56,103 nucleotides of DNA from an uncultured Flavobacteriales bacterium (GCA_937121175.1 CAKZKD010000036.1:1-56103), one strand, 5' to 3'. Positions 45,152-54,168 are shown, numbered from the stretch's first letter. The notes: a model not told the origin generated them from the letters alone. Translations and numbers: made by a program.

Positions 45152-45823
45152 TCATTGACAATATTTATCAAAGTACATTTTAGATTCCTTCGATTCATTA
45201 GCAATACCCGTTGCCCAATCGGCGCAAGCGGCATTTTTGTTTTTAAGCTGATAATAGGTAATTCCTCTGTTCGTTAGCCCGGCGTTAGAAAATGGATTGA
45301 GTTTTAGAAGTTCATTATAATCCAACAATGCTAGATTTAATTGCTGCGTTTTAAGATAAGAATTTCCTCTGTTCTGATAATAATATGGAATCAAGAAAAA
45401 GCCCTCGTCCCTAGCTTTCGATGCGTTAATTGCTTTTGTATAAGATACAATTGAACCCTTTACATCTTTTAGATTACGCTGTAATTCGCCGGTGTAGAAA
45501 TACAGCTCATCGTTAGCCTCAAAAACTCTATTCCCTTGCTGCATCAGGATTAGTATTTCTTGAGTTTGAGTTTTTTCAATTAACCATGCCTGATACAATT
45601 GTAGATAAGCTTTTTCATATTCATTGTGCGCAGAAATAGCAGCTGTTAAATTTTTGATTGCTTCTTTACTGTTTCCAACTTCTATGTTTTCGATTCCAGT
45701 ATTGGTGAATTGAATTGCCATGCCTAAGTTACCGGCATTGGTAGTGTCCTGAGCAACGCCAATTACGTAAAAAAGAGAAAGACAAAAGACTAGAAATGAT
45801 GGCTTAATTGACGAGTAATTCAT
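45152..45823 (-). CDS. Secreted TPR protein, 223 aa
   Basis: A signal peptide (ending VAQ) is followed by about four TPR units (AIQFTNTGIENIEVGNSKEAIKNL, ELYFYTGELQRNLKDVKGSIVSYTKAI, YQNRGNSYLKTQQLNLALLDYNELLKLNP, TNRGITYYQLKNKNAACADW). It should be periplasmic and mediate protein contacts. It lies 33 bp downstream of the S41 peptidase gene on the same strand, so the two are probably co-transcribed. Confidence 0.82.
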   Translation of the reverse strand: MNYSSIKPSFLVFCLSLFYVIGVAQDTTNAGNLGMAIQFTNTGIENIEVGNSKEAIKNLTAAISAHNEYEKAYLQLYQAWLIEKTQTQEILILMQQGNRVFEANDELYFYTGELQRNLKDVKGSIVSYTKAINASKARDEGFFLIPYYYQNRGNSYLKTQQLNLALLDYNELLKLNPFSNAGLTNRGITYYQLKNKNAACADWATGIANESKESKMYFDKYCQ

Positions 45824-45855
45824 TTGGGTAAATATAAAAATGTATGGTACAATTG

Positions 45856-46851
45856 CTATTGCTCATTAATCCAGCGAATTGCTTCCTGTACTACTTGTTC
45901 ATTTTCAATCAACACATCGGGCTTAATTGGTCCATTGTACGATTTTCCATTTCGGTCTGCATAAACCGCAACGGTAAGTAACAATTGCGCTCCATCCGAT
46001 AATGGAAACAGGTCGTTGCATGTTGTTGAACCCCATGATGGTTGTCCGAATGTTTTAGCGTTTTTTTCTCCTATGAAGGAAACCAGAACCGTTTCACCTG
46101 AACTTGCCGTACTGCGATCTATCAGAACTGCAATCGGTAAATTTTTATTCTTGAGCGTATAAGCTTCGCTCGTTCTCCCAATAATGCTGTCGTTGTCGTA
46201 AACCGCATTCTCTCGAACAGTCCAATTTTTAGTTTCTCCATTCGGATAAACATAAGCACCTATAATATCATTTGTATAAAGGGGGCTAATACCGGCGTGC
46301 ATTGGCCAATTATTTCCACCTAAATTTCCACGAAGGTCCACTATCCAACCTTTCAGTTTACCTTTATCTAAGGTGCGAATCACGCTTAACAATGTATCGG
46401 CAAAAAGTTGGCAACTCCGCTCGTTACCACTGTGAAACCAGGGTAAATTAATGTAACCGACCCCATCAATCAACTTACCATAAGGTACTGGGCCAGGAAT
46501 TGTATCTTTTATTTCTTCTGAGTTTTCAGGTCTTTTCCATTCATCAGTTTCTTGTGCAGTCATTAAGAAGGAATGTCCATCTTCCAGCAGTTTCAAACTC
46601 TTTTTTATTGCGGGATAGGTTTCCTCCACGGTTTGGGCATTTTTTGCCGCATCGAATAGCACAGTTTCAAATTCTTCCCAATCGATTGAACCTCGATTTA
46701 TGGAACGCTTTTGCACAATATCTAAATACTCAAATAAGTATGTTTTGGCTACAGCGCTTGTTGTTTCCTGTGCGAATACAAGGCAACAAAAGGCATTGAA
46801 GATGATGACTAGACCGATTTTTGGAAGAATTATCCTTATTACATTCACCAT
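45856..46851 (-). CDS. S41-family peptidase, 331 aa
   Basis: The ATG at 46851 gives a signal peptide (MVNVIRIILPKIGLVIIFNAFCCLVFAQ). The peptidase domain resembles tail-specific proteases: a segment GWIVDLRGNLGGNNWPM and the catalytic-Ser region DRSTASSGETVLVSFIG near residue 250, followed by GSTTCNDLFPLSDGAQLLLT. No separate PDZ domain is evident. It is an extracytoplasmic serine peptidase likely acting on envelope proteins. Confidence 0.82.
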   Translation of the reverse strand: MVNVIRIILPKIGLVIIFNAFCCLVFAQETTSAVAKTYLFEYLDIVQKRSINRGSIDWEEFETVLFDAAKNAQTVEETYPAIKKSLKLLEDGHSFLMTAQETDEWKRPENSEEIKDTIPGPVPYGKLIDGVGYINLPWFHSGNERSCQLFADTLLSVIRTLDKGKLKGWIVDLRGNLGGNNWPMHAGISPLYTNDIIGAYVYPNGETKNWTVRENAVYDNDSIIGRTSEAYTLKNKNLPIAVLIDRSTASSGETVLVSFIGEKNAKTFGQPSWGSTTCNDLFPLSDGAQLLLTVAVYADRNGKSYNGPIKPDVLIENEQVVQEAIRWINEQ

Positions 46852-46977
46852 AAGAATCAAATTTACACGCTAATACTATTCGATTTTTGATTTGAGCGGT
46901 CAACATATTCACTAAACCTGAATGATTAATTTAGCGGTTTAATGTGCGCTAAAACAAACAAAACCCGCCCAAAATAA

Positions 46978-48825
46978 ATGAATAGAATCAACAACAACCA
47001 AGGATTAGTAGGCAATACAGCTTTAGTCTTAGTTTTCATTTCAATTTTCGCTTACACACCACTACTAGGAGACCCTACGCAGAATATTAGGTTCTTTTTA
47101 GGTGCTCTATTCTGTTTAGTAACCTTTCTATTATTATGGACGCAAGAAGTTAGGATTGGCTTTATAACCGTAAGCTTCTTCGTATTTATTCTCTTCTTAG
47201 CTTCTACCCTATCATTCTCGGATTTCTTTGCTACTTCCTTTAGTGAACTAATTCGTTGGTTTACTCTATTTCTCATTTTTTTAGCGTCTAAAATCTTATG
47301 GCCAAAAATTCGAGTAATCCATGGATTCTACTTTGTTTTGGCAAGTATTAACTTGCTTTCGTTAACAACACTCCTTGGAGGTATTTTTGATAGTGCAGCA
47401 CCAACTTTTGAGGTTTACCTTGCTGGAATTCAGGGAAATAAAAACATGAATGCGCAGTTATTTACCCTTGTCAGTTTAGCTTCGTTAAGCCTGTTTTTTG
47501 ATAAAAAAGTACTTTCTGCTCTACAACGAAAATTGTCTCTCGTTATGTTTTTTATCGGCGCGTGTTTTGTTTTTATCTGTGCATCAAAGTCCGCCCTATT
47601 ACTGATGCTAATTGTTACATCTTACTATTTATTCGAGAACGTTTTTAAGGATAAACTTTCTCGCCTTATTAGGTTGACACTTACGGTAAGCATATTGCTA
47701 TTACCGTTTATTCTGCCCTTTTTTTATTTTGGGTTAAATGGTAATTACGTTGGAGCCAAAGACCGACTAATACTTTGGGATAAGGCTATGCAAATGCTTG
47801 CAGACCGTCCCATTTTTGGACATGGTTTAGGCAGTTTTAAAATATTACATCCATTTTATGGCGATAACTCCATTTTTCTACAAACAGGAGATGTTATTTA
47901 TGTGCGGGTTCACAACGACTTTCTTCAGCTTTTAGCCGAAACAGGCATTGCTGGATTTCTAATGTTCAGTTTGCTGATAGGTATGGTCTTGAAGGGGATT
48001 TGGACGGTTCGAAATCAAAGCAATTCGAGGCAAGACTCAACATTCGTCTTTCTGGCTTTATATTCTATTCTAGTTTTTTCTCTTTTTTCATTTCCACTAG
48101 AAAGATACGCTACTGCAGTAATTTTTACTCTTGTCATTTCGTGGGTCGCGTACAAAACTGAATTGCATCAAAACAGTTTTTCTCTTCCAATTCGAAAAAT
48201 TTCGTTTCTAATTCTTCCGCTTAGTTTGGGGCTTGTAATTGTTTGGGGTTCTATTCTAACAAGTGAAGGCATTGATTATAAATTTTCTAAAAATCAGCGG
48301 AATCTCTCAATGTCCAAAATTAATTTGGCTGTAGAGAAATCTAACACTGCTTTTTATTCATTGAACCATCTGGCAACTCCTATTGAGCTATTTGCAGGTA
48401 ATAAACTATTAAACAAAGACCCCAAGCAAGCACTCAACTATTTTGAACAGGGATTACAAAAGGCACCATACCACCTTTCACTCAATTTATACGCTATTAA
48501 AGCCCATCAAAAATTAAAAACACCAGAGAAAGCCCAACCATATGTGCACTTCTTAATGAACCGTTTTCCACACTTTGAACAAGGCCTTGTAGCGAGCTCA
48601 AATAACTACCTATTTTTAGATCAATTGGATAGCGCTCTCTTTGTATTGGAAAAAAGTGAAAGCGTAAGCCTAAAGTATTCAGGTCAACGTTGGAATCTTA
48701 TTAAAAACCTATTTTATTACAAAAAAATGAAGGTTCCGACCGATTCTATCCATTGGTTAAAACAAAGTACGGCGAACGCGAAAATCGGTGTACTCTTTGA
48801 TCCAGAAAGGAAAGATTTTGAATAG
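46978..48825 (+). CDS. O-antigen ligase-family (Wzy_C) membrane protein with TPR-like tail, 615 aa
   Basis: About eleven hydrophobic spans run from residue 10 to ~430. The large periplasmic loop near residue 250-330 has the Wzy_C motif (KDRLILWDKAMQMLADRPIFGHGLGSF ... HNDFLQLLAETGIAGF), where His/Asp residues are conserved. The C-terminal ~180 residues are soluble helical repeats (NYFEQGLQKAPYHLSLNLYA, KLKTPEKAQPYVHFL), TPR-like. The family joins or polymerises undecaprenyl-linked polysaccharide. It may use precursors initiated by the transferase at 4636-6048, although the genes are far apart. Confidence 0.85.
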   Translation: MNRINNNQGLVGNTALVLVFISIFAYTPLLGDPTQNIRFFLGALFCLVTFLLLWTQEVRIGFITVSFFVFILFLASTLSFSDFFATSFSELIRWFTLFLIFLASKILWPKIRVIHGFYFVLASINLLSLTTLLGGIFDSAAPTFEVYLAGIQGNKNMNAQLFTLVSLASLSLFFDKKVLSALQRKLSLVMFFIGACFVFICASKSALLLMLIVTSYYLFENVFKDKLSRLIRLTLTVSILLLPFILPFFYFGLNGNYVGAKDRLILWDKAMQMLADRPIFGHGLGSFKILHPFYGDNSIFLQTGDVIYVRVHNDFLQLLAETGIAGFLMFSLLIGMVLKGIWTVRNQSNSRQDSTFVFLALYSILVFSLFSFPLERYATAVIFTLVISWVAYKTELHQNSFSLPIRKISFLILPLSLGLVIVWGSILTSEGIDYKFSKNQRNLSMSKINLAVEKSNTAFYSLNHLATPIELFAGNKLLNKDPKQALNYFEQGLQKAPYHLSLNLYAIKAHQKLKTPEKAQPYVHFLMNRFPHFEQGLVASSNNYLFLDQLDSALFVLEKSESVSLKYSGQRWNLIKNLFYYKKMKVPTDSIHWLKQSTANAKIGVLFDPERKDFE

Positions 48826-48910
48826 ATTTAGAATCCCTCAAACTGTTATCACATCAATAAAATATCCAGTAGAAGCCAACAGGCAAATTAGCTACCAGTA
48901 ACCTCGATTG

Positions 48911-49540
48911 CTACTTGAAGTTTTTGGTTTCTACGAGTGTTCCTTTTGGGTCGAAAAACTGCCATATCCCCTTTTTCGTAGAGGCTTCAAAATTTAACTC
49001 CTTATAATGTGATGGAAAGCTTTTGTACTGACCTTCAAAATTTAGTTTTCCATTTTTATGATAGCCTCTTGTCCTATTCCAGTATGCTCCGCTATAATAA
49101 TTCGCCTCCAATTTAATTTGTCCATTTTCCCAATATTCCGTGTACGGAAATAATGAATCAGGAGTTAAAACTAAACTTTTCCATTTTTGACCATTTTCGT
49201 AATAGTATTCCTTATACAACCAAGCCATAGTTGTTTTGTGTGAGATATTATAAGCCCTTATTTTACCGTTATAATAAAAATATTTTTTATAAATCGAATC
49301 ACCTTTGATTTGAAATTCTGAAACTTTTAACTCGTTCTTGCTCACTATAAATGATATGTCACTTTTGCAGAAATTGCATGTGTGTGGTCTAAGAACTGAC
49401 CAAGGAACATAAAGTGTGTCTTTCCATTCGTCATCAAAATATTTAAAAACAACAACTGAGTCATGTTTTAAATGGATGACCTGCTGAGATTTGAGATTGT
49501 AGGAAAGCACAATTAGAAATATACCCAAATACAGTTTCAT
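48911..49540 (-). CDS. MORN/YwqK-like repeat protein, 209 aa
   Basis: After a short signal (ending near KSQ) it carries about four YwqK-type repeats: YKKYFYYNGKIRAYN, YKEYYYENGQKWKSL, YTEYWENGQIKLEANY and RGYHKNGKLNFEGQY. These are beta-hairpin repeats of the MORN type that appear in 'toxin-antitoxin YwqK family antitoxin' annotations, usually without proof of such a role. It lies on the same strand as the adjacent cassette genes and could be the last member of the attC-like array, though no clear attC-like site follows its stop. Confidence 0.78.
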   Translation of the reverse strand: MKLYLGIFLIVLSYNLKSQQVIHLKHDSVVVFKYFDDEWKDTLYVPWSVLRPHTCNFCKSDISFIVSKNELKVSEFQIKGDSIYKKYFYYNGKIRAYNISHKTTMAWLYKEYYYENGQKWKSLVLTPDSLFPYTEYWENGQIKLEANYYSGAYWNRTRGYHKNGKLNFEGQYKSFPSHYKELNFEASTKKGIWQFFDPKGTLVETKNFK

Positions 49541-49611
49541 ATTAATTTGTACTAAGACTTTTTAAGAAAGGGTTCGTAGCCATTTAGAATTTAATTAATT
49601 GCTTATTAAGA

Positions 49612-49736
49612 TATATTGTACCTAGCGTTTCTGTATAAACAAGAGTAGCAAAAGTTTTTTTTGCCTTCGATTGTTCCAGGCCTTTCGATTCGAATTTAAA
49701 CTATCGCTAGCAATTGCCTTTTGGCGCCTGTTATAT
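49612..49736 (-). repeat. attC-like site 1 (degenerate)
   Basis: The right half, GCTAGCAATTGCCTTTTGGC followed by GCCTGTTATAT, matches the family. The left half (TTGTACCTAGCGTTTCTG) is degraded. It lies 70 bp downstream of the esterase stop, and the 48911-49540 gene begins about 70 bp beyond it. Confidence 0.5.
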
Positions 49737-49805
49737 GCTATTAATTTTCCAAATAATCTATTGGTCGGTTTAAATTACTTCTACTCCATTAAAAATTGAA
49801 AGATT

Positions 49806-50984
49806 CTATTGCTTATACAGTTTGTCATGTGTTTTAATTCCATTCTTATGAGATATTTCAATTAATAATATTCCTGAAGGGAAATTTGAAATATCAATAT
49901 TTATATTTTTAGTAGTTGTTAATAGAAGCTTTCCTTCGATTGAATAAAAATTGATTTTGTTTATTGAAATAGTTGATTCAATCGAAATTTGATGAATAGC
50001 CGGGTTTGGAAATATCCTATTCACTTCGTTAGCTGTTTCTTCAACCCTAACAATTGAATTATCGCACAACCTGTGTTTCCTAAAAAAATCCCAAATTTCA
50101 ACAGAAGCATCAATATCCATATTATTTTGGCCTAGTTCTGAACGATGTTTAAAAGTTGCCCCTGGCCAACCGTGACCACCTCCATTTACCTTGTAATGAA
50201 CCACTTCTTTATCTGAACTTAATGGTGCGTAGTAATACTTAGTAATTGTAGAACTATCTGTTGTTGAAATATTCGGTAATGTTGTTATGATCGGTTTATG
50301 GTTGCAATTGTTATAGTTATACCAAATTCTTAAAACCGTAGCAACGGAATCTAAGTTCTGCGATACATATCCATAATAGAGAGCGTCCACATCTTGGTCA
50401 CCATGAATATGAAAAACGGGAACTGGAGCTATGGGATTGCAATTGTATGAATGGCTTTTTTGTCCGCTTACAGGTGCAATTGCTGCTAATCTATCACCCG
50501 AAGTACAGGCCATTGAATAAGAAATATAAGCACCCGTAGAGAAACCAGTCATGTAGATTCTGCAAGTATCTATATTATAATCTTGGATAATTGAATCAAG
50601 CATCTGGTTTAAAAATCCTATGTCATTCCACCCAAATGCATTATCGTGATCCCATAATGCCCAATCAGGATGTCTAATGCTGGTATCTTTTCTAGAATTG
50701 GGATAACAAATTAGAAAGCCTGCAGTATCCGCAACTAGGTCAAAATGAGTGTATCGTTCTATTTGTAAGTTCATGGTGTCACCACCATAAAATTCCCCTG
50801 GATGAAGAACTAATACAAGAGGTGTCTTGGTCAGACCGGTATAAGAGCTTGGCTTATATATGTTGTAATTTCTTTTGACACTATCGTGAACAAAAAAATG
50901 AATATCCTTCGTTCCCGTGCCAAATTGCGCCATCCCCATAAAAGAGAAATGCAACCCTATTATTAAAAGAATAAATTTATTCAT
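49806..50984 (-). CDS. Cassette gene: T9SS-secreted esterase (PHB-depolymerase/feruloyl-esterase-like), 392 aa
   Basis: The ATG at 50984 begins MNKFILLIIGLHFSFMGMAQ, a normal signal; upstream frame sequence belongs to the neighbouring attC-like site and is not used. The alpha/beta hydrolase domain (about 20-300) has LVLVLHPGEFYGGDT (oxyanion loop), the nucleophile elbow MTGFSTGAYIS, HGDQDVDALYY (acid) and GGGHGWPG (His). This resembles polyhydroxybutyrate depolymerase/LpqC esterases. A T9SS sorting tail follows (IFPNPAIHQISIE ... GILLIEI). It should hydrolyse esters outside the cell. Confidence 0.85.
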   Translation of the reverse strand: MNKFILLIIGLHFSFMGMAQFGTGTKDIHFFVHDSVKRNYNIYKPSSYTGLTKTPLVLVLHPGEFYGGDTMNLQIERYTHFDLVADTAGFLICYPNSRKDTSIRHPDWALWDHDNAFGWNDIGFLNQMLDSIIQDYNIDTCRIYMTGFSTGAYISYSMACTSGDRLAAIAPVSGQKSHSYNCNPIAPVPVFHIHGDQDVDALYYGYVSQNLDSVATVLRIWYNYNNCNHKPIITTLPNISTTDSSTITKYYYAPLSSDKEVVHYKVNGGGHGWPGATFKHRSELGQNNMDIDASVEIWDFFRKHRLCDNSIVRVEETANEVNRIFPNPAIHQISIESTISINKINFYSIEGKLLLTTTKNINIDISNFPSGILLIEISHKNGIKTHDKLYKQ

Positions 50985-51007
50985 TTTGTGGAGGATTAGT
51001 CTATTAC

Positions 51008-51140
51008 TCAGAACGCCCATGGCCAAGTTAGGTACAGGGTTTAAATGTACCACTTTGGTTTTTATATGAAGGTTTGTTCTAAGCATTTGGTTTAAAATTT
51101 ACCCTATAGCTAGCATTTGCCTTTTAAGTGGCTGTTAGTA
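51008..51140 (-). repeat. attC-like site 2
   Basis: The left arm AGAACGCCCATGGCCAAG and the right arm CTAGCATTTGCCTTTTAAG plus TGGCTGTTAGTA are inverted relative to one another and ~130 bp apart overall. The esterase ATG is 24 bp from the left end. It is the same length as site 6. Confidence 0.65.
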
Positions 51141-51348
51141 GCTGGCAATAGTTGAGATTTACGCTTATTCTTGAGTTCTAAAATACTTAACTTTTCTATT
51201 GTTGTTAGTCTATTTGTCTAAAAAGTTATTTTATTATCTGATTGGAACTGGTTTGTGGCAATTGCAAACTGTTACCGAATTTCTTTAGCCTAAAGATTAT
51301 TATCTCAGATTTCCTTGATTAAGGATCCTATCTAATATCAAATTACCT
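51141..51348. other. Non-coding cassette stretch between site 2 and the next gene
   Basis: About 200 bp with no ORF or hairpin that I can support. It is the 3' part of the cassette carrying the 51349-52185 gene, longer than the usual few bases between stop and attC. Confidence 0.4.
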
Positions 51349-52185
51349 TTAGTGAAAGACCATAATTTTACTCAACTCCGAAGGTCTTCCATCTAATTCT
51401 AACTGCACAAGATAAACACCATTTTCCATTTCGCTTGCATCGATTAAGTACTCCTTTTCGTTTAATATTTCATCTTCAAATATTAATCTGCCATCAATGT
51501 TGAAAATCAAAATTTTAGCCAATGTTGCATTGTCTTCAAATCCTATTTTACAATAATTTGAACATGGATTTGGGCTTAAATTTAGTGCTTCGAACTTTGA
51601 ATGAGTCTCTATACCTGTCGTGTTGCTCAATTGAAAATTATCAATGCCGGCATTTCCTGCACCCGCAGCCGTGTCGGCCCTAAACAACTTAAAACCAATA
51701 GTATAAGCTGTAGAAGAGAAATCACTATAAAAAGTGTGTGAAAAGGTTGACCATGTGTTTTTCGATGAAGAAAACACAGGTGTTTGTGCCACATCTTCGC
51801 CATCAATAAATAAATGCCATTGTACATCGGCAGAACCTGCACGCGCATCAGAACCGCTGTAATCAAAAGAAATTGTATAGTCGGCTTCAATTGCAAAACC
51901 CGTCAGATTCATATAATACCCGTCACCTCTGGTAGAAGATTCGGACTTACCGCTTGCGTAAACTAGACCATCTGCCGCCTTAGATGGAATATTCGTCGGA
52001 CACACATCCGTTTTGACTTCTTTCATTGGGTAAATACCGTCCCCCCAGGTTATCCAACTTTGTGGCGAACCTATAGGTTCACATAAATGGCTCAATCCCC
52101 AAATCTCAAATGAACTATTACGGAATTCTTGAGCGCTAATAAACTGGAAAATAAAAATTGTAAGTGCTAATAATGTCAATCTCAT
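51349..52185 (-). CDS. Cassette gene: secreted T9SS protein with jelly-roll-like domain, 278 aa
   Basis: A signal peptide (ending SAQ) precedes a beta-rich ~180-residue domain (FRNSSFEIWGLSHLCEPIGSP, YYMNLTGFAIEADYTISFDYSGSD, WSTFSHTFYSDFSSTAYTIGF), resembling carbohydrate-binding or MAM-like sandwiches. A T9SS sorting domain follows (NLSPNPCSNYCKIGFEDN ... GVYLVQLELDG). It should be surface-exposed and may help attachment. It lies in a cassette between attC-like sites 2 and 3. Confidence 0.82.
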   Translation of the reverse strand: MRLTLLALTIFIFQFISAQEFRNSSFEIWGLSHLCEPIGSPQSWITWGDGIYPMKEVKTDVCPTNIPSKAADGLVYASGKSESSTRGDGYYMNLTGFAIEADYTISFDYSGSDARAGSADVQWHLFIDGEDVAQTPVFSSSKNTWSTFSHTFYSDFSSTAYTIGFKLFRADTAAGAGNAGIDNFQLSNTTGIETHSKFEALNLSPNPCSNYCKIGFEDNATLAKILIFNIDGRLIFEDEILNEKEYLIDASEMENGVYLVQLELDGRPSELSKIMVFH

Positions 52186-52326
52186 GGTCTCAATTTTATT
52201 TACTAAAATTTAACCCAAATATAGAATTCCAATTTAGAAGAGAATCTTCTTCTTCATAGAGATTAACTGGTCATATTTACTTGCTGACATTTCGTTGCTT
52301 GTCCTTCTATCCAGGTGAATTGCTTG

Positions 52327-52376
52327 CTAGTAAAGTTCCGCTGCCAAGGCTATTTCTTATTTGGCCGCTGTTAGGC
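52327..52376 (-). repeat. attC-like site 3 (compact)
   Basis: The left arm AAAGTTCCGCTGCCAAGGC and the right arm TTGGCCGCTGTTAGGC are inverted, separated by a short spacer. The site is ~50 bp, shorter than its neighbours. GTTAGGC ends 4 bp before the hydrolase stop codon on the minus strand (reads GCCTAAC after the stop). Confidence 0.6.
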
Positions 52377-52380
52377 TATG

Positions 52381-53244
52381 TTATTTTAAATCTGAAAATA
52401 TTTCTTTAGCATGGTTGAATACAATCAAGTGTCCTTCCTCAGGGAATTTTTGAAGACTAGAATTCCCAATTTTGCTTTGCATAAAATCTGCCCATTCAAA
52501 AGGAACGTTATTGTCTTTTTCTCCTTGCCAAAATTGTACAGGGACTTGAATTTTATCTAATGAAAACTCCCAATCTTTAACCAGTATATTGGAAATTTCG
52601 TAGGCAATTCCCGTGCTATCATTTCTAAAAGCTTCCTTAAACATGTTTTCAATAACTTTCATCACTGAATCATTTTTTAGAATTTCTTGATCTGGTTTGC
52701 TCATAATTTTTAAGAATCCCTGTAAGGCCTTTTTAGGATTCTTAGCTAATTGCCTTTTTTGAAATTTCAGCATTATTTTTAAGAGAAAAGGAAAGAATTT
52801 AGCAAGCCCCAACATTGCTTTCACTTCTTTGGATAGATACTTTTTGCTGTCTTTGTTATAAGGCGCAAACCCACTAATAATTGCAGTCTTATAAACTTTA
52901 TCAGGGAACAAATAAGATAGTCCAAGCGCAAAAGGTGAACCCGCTGACATTCCCGCAACAGAGAATCTGTTAATCTTTAAATGCTCTGCTAAACACACTA
53001 CGTCTCTAGCAAAACTGAGTATAGAACCTTTTGAGTTGAAATCCGACATTCCATGTCCAGGTCTATCAATTGTAATTATCCTTAAATTATTCTCAATAGC
53101 AAATGACATATCATAATGCATTTCTAACCTGGAACTCTGAGAACCATGACAGTATATAATGGGATGCCCCTCAGTCTTTCCGTATTCTGCAAACCCTAAT
53201 TTTCTATTGTCTTTTAGAATTATATATTGCTCAATTTTACTCAA
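52381..53244 (-). CDS. Cassette gene: alpha/beta hydrolase, 287 aa
   Basis: The hydrolase has YCHGSQSSRLEMHYD (oxyanion loop), RIITIDRPGHGMSDF, the nucleophile elbow SVAGMSAGSPFALGL, and the acid and His near the C-terminus (QFWQGEKDNNVPF, PEEGHLIVFNH). No signal peptide, so cytoplasmic. I place the start at TTG 53244 (LSKIEQYIILKDN): upstream, the open frame to 53373 encodes LPWPRGVRQ from the attC-like arm, which is not a real N-terminus. This start is 21 bp from the site's GTTAGGC, as expected for an integron cassette. Confidence 0.8.
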   Translation of the reverse strand: MSKIEQYIILKDNRKLGFAEYGKTEGHPIIYCHGSQSSRLEMHYDMSFAIENNLRIITIDRPGHGMSDFNSKGSILSFARDVVCLAEHLKINRFSVAGMSAGSPFALGLSYLFPDKVYKTAIISGFAPYNKDSKKYLSKEVKAMLGLAKFFPFLLKIMLKFQKRQLAKNPKKALQGFLKIMSKPDQEILKNDSVMKVIENMFKEAFRNDSTGIAYEISNILVKDWEFSLDKIQVPVQFWQGEKDNNVPFEWADFMQSKIGNSSLQKFPEEGHLIVFNHAKEIFSDLK

Positions 53245-53264
53245 ATTTTGTGCTTCTTTATATT

Positions 53265-53488
53265 GCCTAACGCCCCGCGGCCAAGGCAAGTAGGGCCTCA
53301 GGGAGAGCAAGTTGCACGTTGGCCAAATATCCATTCCTATTGCGTTCTGATTGTCGAGCGCTGGAACCAACACGCTTGCTGAATATTGTACTTACTTCGG
53401 TTCTCGGGTTCATGTTTCTTAGATTTCTATCCTTTCAAATTTACAACAAGCCGCCTACTTGCCTTTTGGCTGCTGTTACCTGTTAGTG
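53265..53488 (-). repeat. attC-like site 4 (224 bp)
   Basis: GCCTAAC then GCCCCGCGGCCAAGGCAAGTAGG on the left; CCTACTTGCCTTTTGGCTGC then TGTTACCTGTTAGTG on the right. The arms pair for ~25 bp, apart from a short unpaired spacer and bulged bases. The stop of the antitoxin gene is 4 bp beyond the right end. Confidence 0.82.
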
Positions 53489-53491
53489 CGG

Positions 53492-53824
53492 TTAAGCTAC
53501 TTTAATATTGCCTTCGTTTATTTCCACACTGAATTTGACTTGCGCTTTCAATGCTCGAAATACTTTCAAAACAGTTTCGATTGTAACGTTTTTTGTACTT
53601 TTCTCAATCTTTGAAATTTGAGCCTTTTGAACACCAACAAGTTTTCCAAGTTGTTCTTGAGTCAAGTTCCTTTCCTTGCGTACTAACTTAATCATTTCTC
53701 CAAGCACTTCGAGTCTCAAGTCAAATTCGTATTTCTCGCGGTCTGATGAACCAACCTCACCAATATGCTTGTCCTTTATTTGGTCAAGCGTCATCATTTT
53801 CATTTTTTTCTGCGTTGCTTTCAT
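53492..53824 (-). CDS. higA: Cassette gene: HigA-type XRE antitoxin, 110 aa
   Basis: An XRE HTH spans ~50-105 (MIKLVRKERNLTQEQLGKLVGVQKAQISKIEKSTKNVTIETVLKVFRAL). The N-terminal ~45 residues (TLDQIKDKHIGEVGSSDREKYEFDL) are the toxin-interacting part typical of HigA. It follows the toxin gene by 11 bp, giving the toxin-first HigBA order. It likely neutralises the toxin and represses the operon. Such pairs stabilise cassette arrays. Confidence 0.85.
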   Translation of the reverse strand: MKATQKKMKMMTLDQIKDKHIGEVGSSDREKYEFDLRLEVLGEMIKLVRKERNLTQEQLGKLVGVQKAQISKIEKSTKNVTIETVLKVFRALKAQVKFSVEINEGNIKVA

Positions 53825-53835
53825 AATCCAAATTT

Positions 53836-54168
53836 TTATTGTTCAAAGTATTCGTCTCTAATTATCTCAGCCTTCTCGATTTCCTTTTTTGGAACTTTGT
53901 CGACCTTTTTTACGTTTCCGTGAGTCGAAACCACAAGAGTTTCCGTTTCTCCTGATTTATCCCAGAATGCAAAAAGTCGATATTGAAGACCTCGATACTT
54001 TGTTCTAAACTCCCAAATTTCAGCCGTCAGCTTCTTGAATAGTTTCGGGTCATTTTCAAAACGAGCTTTGTCAATGTTATAAATGACCTTAGCTTTTGAT
54101 TTCGATTCTAAAGATTCGATAAACTCAATTGCTTGTTCAAGAAATACAACTTCAAACTTGGGATTCAT
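53836..54168 (-). CDS. higB: Cassette gene: RelE/HigB-type toxin, 110 aa
   Basis: A RelE/ParE-superfamily (Gp49-like HigB) fold: VVFLEQAIEFIESLESKSKAKVIYNI at the start, LTAEIWEFRTKYRGLQYRLFAFWDK in the middle and VSTHGNVKKVDKVPKKEIEKAE near the end. It is a probable ribosome-dependent mRNA interferase or a related growth inhibitor. It forms a type II toxin-antitoxin pair with the downstream XRE gene. Confidence 0.87.
   Translation of the reverse strand: MNPKFEVVFLEQAIEFIESLESKSKAKVIYNIDKARFENDPKLFKKLTAEIWEFRTKYRGLQYRLFAFWDKSGETETLVVSTHGNVKKVDKVPKKEIEKAEIIRDEYFEQ

Noticed and set aside
48826-48910. attC-like site ending the array on the left
   Set aside because: Words such as CTGTTATCA and CAGTAACC are present but in the wrong order, and arms do not pair; the left end of the array remains uncertain.
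51141-51348. Missing gene or second attC-like site in the gap
   Set aside because: No frame with start and RBS and no second inverted repeat were found in this stretch.
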